Source: Sergeia podlipaevii (Eukaryota > Euglenozoa > Kinetoplastea > Trypanosomatida > Trypanosomatidae). Taken from it: a stretch of DNA of 64,000 bases. Location of the stretch: assembly GCA_030849805.1 (NCBI GenBank), contig JASANZ010002230.1:1-64000 (forward strand), read 5' to 3'. Both the position numbers and the translations under genes were made by a program. Every line of letters starts with the position of its first letter. Position 1 is the stretch's first letter. The notes beneath the pieces were generated by a model. That model was given only the letters and a program-made list of their open reading frames with translations. It did no database searches and was not told the DNA's origin. Of this stretch, positions 60,146-64,000 are shown one piece after another.

Positions 60146-60168
60146 ATATATATATATATATATATAAT
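60146..60168. repeat. (TA)n microsatellite
   Basis: About eleven TA units between the acceptor region of the PARP-like/B-box/MATH gene and the structured elements. Confidence 0.9.
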
Positions 60169-60428
60169 GGAGAGAAAAGAAACGAGAGATACATAATGGA
60201 TGAAAGAGGGCTCACTCTCAGCGCTATTGACGTATGAGTCCAGAGATAGAAGTTCACATACATACACTCTGTGCATTCTCACCAGAACACAAACACCATT
60301 TCACATCATATGTTTCCTTCCTTCGATTTTTTTTCTTTTTCTTTTAAAAGGCTCCGACGCAAAAAAAAAAAAGCTGGAATAGATATCACGCATTGAAAAG
60401 AAAAAATAAAGGGGAAGAAAGGATTCTC

Positions 60429-60546
60429 TCTCACATGACTCAGGTACGCTGAAAATGAAATTTTTCTGCTTCAGCTCCGCCACGCAATGAGTAACCTCAG
60501 CGTGACAGAGCAGGTGAAGCTTTCCGCACCCTTAATGGATGAGATT
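60429..60546. ncRNA. Structured element, copy 1
   Basis: The 5' block TCTCACATGACTCAGGTACG (60429-60448) and the 3' block CGCACCCTTAATGGATGAGA (60525-60544) can pair: TCTCA with TGAGA, CAT with ATG, and GGTACG with CGCACC (one mismatch), leaving an internal loop of GACTCA opposite CTTA-type bases. Between them a long hairpin can form, with GCTTCA, GCTC and CACGC on one side and GCGTG, GAGC and TGAAGC on the other. Strand and function are unknown; transcription from the minus strand is expected. Confidence 0.45.
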
Positions 60547-60600
60547 AGAGTCGATACACACAAAGAGACACAGGAATATGGACACGGAGGGGGGGACTCT

Positions 60601-60725
60601 CTTTCACATGACTCAGGCGCGCCGGAAATCGAGCTTCCAACGCCCCCTCCCCCACTCCTGCCTTAGGTATGACGTAGGCAAAAAGAAAAGGAAGGAGCGC
60701 GATGCGCACCCTTAATGGATGAAAT
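60601..60725. ncRNA. Structured element, copy 2
   Basis: The 5' block CTTTCACATGACTCAGGCGC and 3' block GCGCACCCTTAATGGATGAA keep the same internal-loop bases as copy 1. The outer stem has changed on both sides, TTTCA with TGAAA in place of TCTCA with TGAGA, a compensatory change. The inner stem has changed too (GCGC with GCGC). The interior is unrelated in sequence to copies 1 and 3. Confidence 0.45.
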
Positions 60726-60756
60726 TCTGCGGGGAAAATAAAGGAAGAAAAATCTT

Positions 60757-60876
60757 TCTCACATGACTCAGGTACGCTGTGAATGAAAAAAAGAATCACT
60801 ACTCTGTATTCTCAAATCTATCGTTTCCAATAGCAAATGTAGAACACAAAGTTTTACGTACCCTTAATGGATGAGA
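60757..60876. ncRNA. Structured element, copy 3
   Basis: The 5' block TCTCACATGACTCAGGTACG (60757-60776) is identical to copy 1 and the 3' block is ACGTACCCTTAATGGATGAG (60856-60875). Here the inner stem is perfect, GGTACG with CGTACC. The interior is AT-rich and only weakly structured. Sequence 5' of the block on the plus strand (AAAATAAAGGAAGAAA) also resembles that before copy 1. Confidence 0.45.
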
Positions 60877-62576
60877 TAAAAGCAAAAATCTGACTTCTTA
60901 AGAGTCGTATATATAATGTTACTTTTTTTTGATTTGATTAGATGTGTACGCAGGCTAGCTTGATTTTCTTCTGCTTCTTTCCCGATTTGCAGTTTTCCTT
61001 CTCTATGAAGAAGCAAAAAAAAAAAAAAGAATGTAGAAAAGCAAAGATAAGAGGAATTTGTACTTTTTTTTAAAGAAAAGGAGCATTGTTTTAAGAGAGA
61101 CGGAGTGCATGCTTTAGCCAAAGTGGGGAGCCCTTTTAGAACAAAAAAAAAGCTCGCTAGTGCCATACACACACACACACACACACGTGTGTGTGTAACG
61201 ATGATACCCTACGATTTGTACCCCCATCGTCCAATGCGCATTTCATGTTGTTGTTGTCGTTGTTGTAATATATGTACCCTTTTTTTTGATGATTAGAGAG
61301 TGTTTCCAGTGGGTAGTAGAGCGCCACAGTCAGTGCAAATAAGAAAAAAAAATTAAGAGCTGCAAGCGTCCAAGAATAAAAAAAAACGAGAACAATTTTA
61401 AAAAGAATACGAGATAAATACATACGTGGCGAACTCATTTGGTGAAAAATGCAAATCCTCAATAATAATATATGCGTTTGATATATAATGTACATTAATA
61501 AGTAAAAAAAAAAAAAAAGATAACCAGATACCAAAAAAAAAAAAGAGAAAAAGGGCGTACTGAGAGGCATTTCCTCTTCAAAATTCTCCAACATCATAAT
61601 AAAGCATATTGAGCTGCATGTAAGACTATGAAATGAATCAGCCTCCTCCCTCCCCTCCCTCACTTCTTATGCTACTAGAGTGCGCCATCTTCGCAAAAAA
61701 AAAGCAGGATTTCAACTATTCCATATTGACCTTCCTCTCCTAGTTTCAAACGTTTCCTCCACTCCTCCGTTTTCCGCAACATTTTTCCAGTTCTCTCCCC
61801 TCCTTTGCACTCGCAAAAAAAAAGTATTATTGGTGGAAATTTTTAAAAAAGCAGAAAAAAAAAGGCAAGCGTCATAGGTTGCCTAGTATACGAAAAATAA
61901 GTATATCAACCATAAAAAAAGAAAAGAAATAAAAAAGAGAACATGCAGTGTGACTCTATATATTGCTACAGGAATATACATATAAAGGTGGTAATGTAAT
62001 CATGATAGCAGACAGAGACACAATCGCTTATCTGGCGGTTCTTTTTCCCCCATTTCTTCCCTTTCTTAGAGCAAAAAAAAAGAGAGAAAAAAGTCATTAC
62101 ACCGCAGCATAAGGACGAGGTAACAACGTAGACAAACAAGCACCCTTGAAAAAAAAAAAAAAGTGAAGTTTCCATTCAACAAAAAGTAACAATAACAACA
62201 ATAAAAAAGAAGATAAAAAAAAGGAGAAGTCAATTGGTGTAGGTCAATATACTCGCAAGCCGCAATGGCTTCTCTCATCCCCGGCTTCCCCTCACCATCG
62301 CTCTGCGTCTTCCGTGGTTTCCTTCCTTTTTCTTCTTTCTGGCATAGCAAACGACGCACATAGAATCATCAGAAACACAATGCATAAAACATCATATATA
62401 ATTTTTGTTTACAAAAAAAAAAAAGTTGTTTTACATGCGCGGAGTGCAATAAAAAAATAAGAAATGAGAGAGAGTGCAAGGTAGAAAAAAAAAAAACAGC
62501 AACAAGTCTCCGTCCTTATCCACCAATAAAAGCGTAACGAGCTCCTCTTCTTTATATATATGATGGTTTTTTTTTG

Positions 62577-64000
62577 TTAGTAATACGTGTCCTCTATATC
62601 ATCTTCTGTCACATCCAGCATTGCCAGCATCGCCAAAATAGCAGCCTTCATCTTTTCATAGGGGAAGACCTCCTGGCGCTGCAGGCCGTAAATGTGCTCA
62701 TAGGCGCTCAGCTCGTGATAGCAGTCCTTCAACGTCTCTATCGTGCCCTTCAGCAGCTGGACACTTTGCTCCTGTCCCTGTGAGAAGTGCGGGCCAGCAG
62801 TGCTCATGCTTCCAACCGCTGAAAAGCCCTCATAATTGCTGCCGCCTATCTCCAATCCAGTGGCGAGTGCCTCCGCCCGAGTCTTCGTGCCTGCAAGAGC
62901 GGCTTCGTCTTGATCAATTGCGGCCTCCATGGACTGTATGAGCGCCATGTCCTGCTCTTGTTTGCGATCATTGAGATACTTACGGAGAAACTTGAGGTGC
63001 TGGCGCTGGCTAAGTACCATCTCATATTTAGTCCATAGTAGGCGCCAGTGATCGCGGCGGGCACGCGTGCGGGACTCTTCATCGACGAAGATGCGGTACG
63101 CCTGGGATTCGGTGTTGAGAGCGCGCGCACTCGCAAGCTCATAGACGATTCCTATGTTACCAAACAGATTCTTCTTCCCTGCGTGTGGTGACGATCCCCG
63201 GTATTTCTGTTGCACCTTTGCCTTCTGTGACATAGTCGATGGGGGACTCATCAAAGTCTTCTCTCCGCTGCTCTGCATATTCGCCTTGGCTGGCGTAGTG
63301 GTAGCGCTGCCTGATTTCTTTGGCGTAGAACTAGCAGACCCAACTCCTCCATGCGGGCTGCCAGCCACCTTTGTCGAGGCCACATCGGACCTCTGGGGTG
63401 AAGCGCTACTCGGCGCACTCGCTGCATCGGCTTCCTCCTCCTCTTCCTCCTCCTTTTCTGCTACAGAAGTGAAGCAGTAGTAATGCAAGTTGCGCATCTC
63501 CATGTAGTGGATGGGCCGCGTGAGGCACCCCTCCTGGATATGTTGATGAACATCATGAGTAACAATAATGCGAATGCCATACTCCCTGCAGATCTGCTCA
63601 AGCGGAAACATAAGAGGTATGCAATGCGAAAGAATCGAATAGTGCTTGGACACGTGAAATCCAACACGTCCACGCATCGAGGTTGTATCTTTGGAAATGA
63701 CTATGGGGCAGTAGAGCATCTCCTGCGGCACAAGACGGTTCTCGGGGAAGTCCATGTAGTTTTCAAGACACTCTTGAATCAGCAGAGCAGCTCGTGCAGC
63801 GCGTTCCTCCGCTCTGATATGGTACGTTTGGCCTCCAATCACCAAGCTTCCCTCAGCATCCTTAGTAGTGCTGCTCATGAGGCTACAGATGGATGGCTCT
63901 CTCATATGCTCGACGACAGAGCTAGACCTGAGCGCTGCGGACATTTTCTCTGCATCGCGGCCAGTACGGAACTGAACGAGTGCGCCGTCGCTGCTAATCT
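62577..64000 (-). CDS. Coiled-coil protein of unknown function, 5' end probably cut by window edge
   Basis: An ATG at 63944 would give 455 aa (MSAALRSSSVVEHMREPS). However, the same frame stays open to the window edge, and the 18 extra codons encode protein-like sequence (ISSDGALVQFRTGRDAEK) with coding-type composition, so I report a 5'-partial gene. After 63944 the protein has a mixed alpha/beta region (residues 30-165) rich in aromatic and hydrophobic residues, for example GRVGFHVSKHYSILSHCIPL and IRIIVTHDVHQHI. An acidic run of Glu follows (about 165-172), a Ser/Thr/Pro/Ala-rich linker (172-245), then a charged coiled coil (about 285-355) and an acidic C-terminus DVTEDDIEDTYY. I recognise no family and assign no function. 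Confidence 0.75.
   Translation of the reverse strand, partial: ISSDGALVQFRTGRDAEKMSAALRSSSVVEHMREPSICSLMSSTTKDAEGSLVIGGQTYHIRAEERAARAALLIQECLENYMDFPENRLVPQEMLYCPIVISKDTTSMRGRVGFHVSKHYSILSHCIPLMFPLEQICREYGIRIIVTHDVHQHIQEGCLTRPIHYMEMRNLHYYCFTSVAEKEEEEEEEADAASAPSSASPQRSDVASTKVAGSPHGGVGSASSTPKKSGSATTTPAKANMQSSGEKTLMSPPSTMSQKAKVQQKYRGSSPHAGKKNLFGNIGIVYELASARALNTESQAYRIFVDEESRTRARRDHWRLLWTKYEMVLSQRQHLKFLRKYLNDRKQEQDMALIQSMEAAIDQDEAALAGTKTRAEALATGLEIGGSNYEGFSAVGSMSTAGPHFSQGQEQSVQLLKGTIETLKDCYHELSAYEHIYGLQRQEVFPYEKMKAAILAMLAMLDVTEDDIEDTYY

Larger units (their letters stand above)
59893..62576. other. Intergenic region of 2.7 kb with triplicated structured element
   Basis: No protein gene is supported. 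The left part carries splice signals for the PARP-like/B-box/MATH gene and a TA repeat (60146-60168). The middle holds three tandem copies of a structured element (60429-60876). The right part is AT-rich with A-runs (61017-61028, 61505-61516, 62149-62162, 62412-62424), a CA run (61168-61186) and short GTT repeats, in which I recognise nothing else. Most of it would be the 3' UTR of the gene at 62577. Confidence 0.55.

Noticed and set aside
60190..60235. Possible fourth copy of the structured element (TAATGGATGAAAG near 60192)
   Set aside because: Only the 3' block resembles the others; no matching CACATGACTCAGG block lies about 100 nt before it.
60429..60876. Reading the triplicated element as SECIS, TPP riboswitch, C/D snoRNA, 5S rRNA or tRNA
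   Set aside because: ATGA and GA are present, but there is no AA apical loop at SECIS spacing. TPP core CTGAGA and CCTGATCTGG are missing. C and D boxes are not placed as in snoRNAs. The interiors differ completely between copies, which rules out 5S rRNA and tRNA.
1..64000. Search by eye for tRNA genes via the GTTCGAATC-type T-loop on both strands
   Set aside because: The few matches lie in coding regions and have no cloverleaf around them.

Overview
The window looks like part of one directional gene cluster from a trypanosomatid (Kinetoplastea). All 20 protein-coding genes supported here lie on the minus strand and show no introns. They are separated by AT-rich intergenic DNA full of poly(A)/poly(T) runs, polypyrimidine tracts (read on the minus strand) and microsatellites. 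Where the start was ambiguous, a T-rich tract followed by AG sits just upstream of the chosen ATG, as expected for trans-splicing. Several families are typical of flagellated kinetoplastids: roadblock dynein light chain, FAM161, C2HC fingers, CCCH and RRM RNA-binding proteins. Coding GC is clearly higher than intergenic GC. I cannot assign a genus. No tRNA, rRNA, spliced-leader or snRNA gene, mobile element or CRISPR array was recognised.

In transcription order (right to left): a coiled-coil protein cut by the right edge (62577-64000); a 2.7 kb intergenic region holding three tandem copies of a structured RNA-like element (60429-60876); a large protein combining a PARP-like domain, B-box, coiled coil and MATH domain (55998-59855); a class 3 lipase (52860-55034); a TruD/PUS7 pseudouridine synthase (49635-52046); a MYND-finger protein (47321-49096); a very large Dopey protein (38152-45918); a FAM161 ciliary protein (35268-37721); a degenerate TrmA/RlmD-type RNA methyltransferase (32438-34600); a small KGD4-like protein (31580-31870); a C2HC multi-finger protein (28168-30099); an exosome RNase PH-type subunit (25663-26547); a two-RRM protein (23317-25014); a TTC7-like TPR protein (21006-22937); a small acidic repeat protein (20259-20561); a mitochondrial-type DEAD-box helicase (17319-19304); a Q-rich CCCH protein with a gene-free stretch of about 5 kb downstream (13220-15136); two unrecognised proteins (7041-8054, 3964-5589) flanking a roadblock/LC7 dynein light chain (6142-6504); and a degenerate NSUN2-like RNA methyltransferase (206-3379).

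As usual for such clusters, neighbours need not share a pathway. Themes do recur: RNA metabolism (TruD, exosome subunit, helicase, RRM, CCCH, two RNA methyltransferase folds), membrane traffic and lipid signalling (Dopey, TTC7-like, lipase), and cilium/cytoskeleton (FAM161, LC7, C2HC). The most unusual content is three enzyme-derived proteins whose catalytic motifs appear lost (NSUN2-like, TrmA/RlmD-like, PARP-like) and the triplicated structured element at 60.4-60.9 kb.
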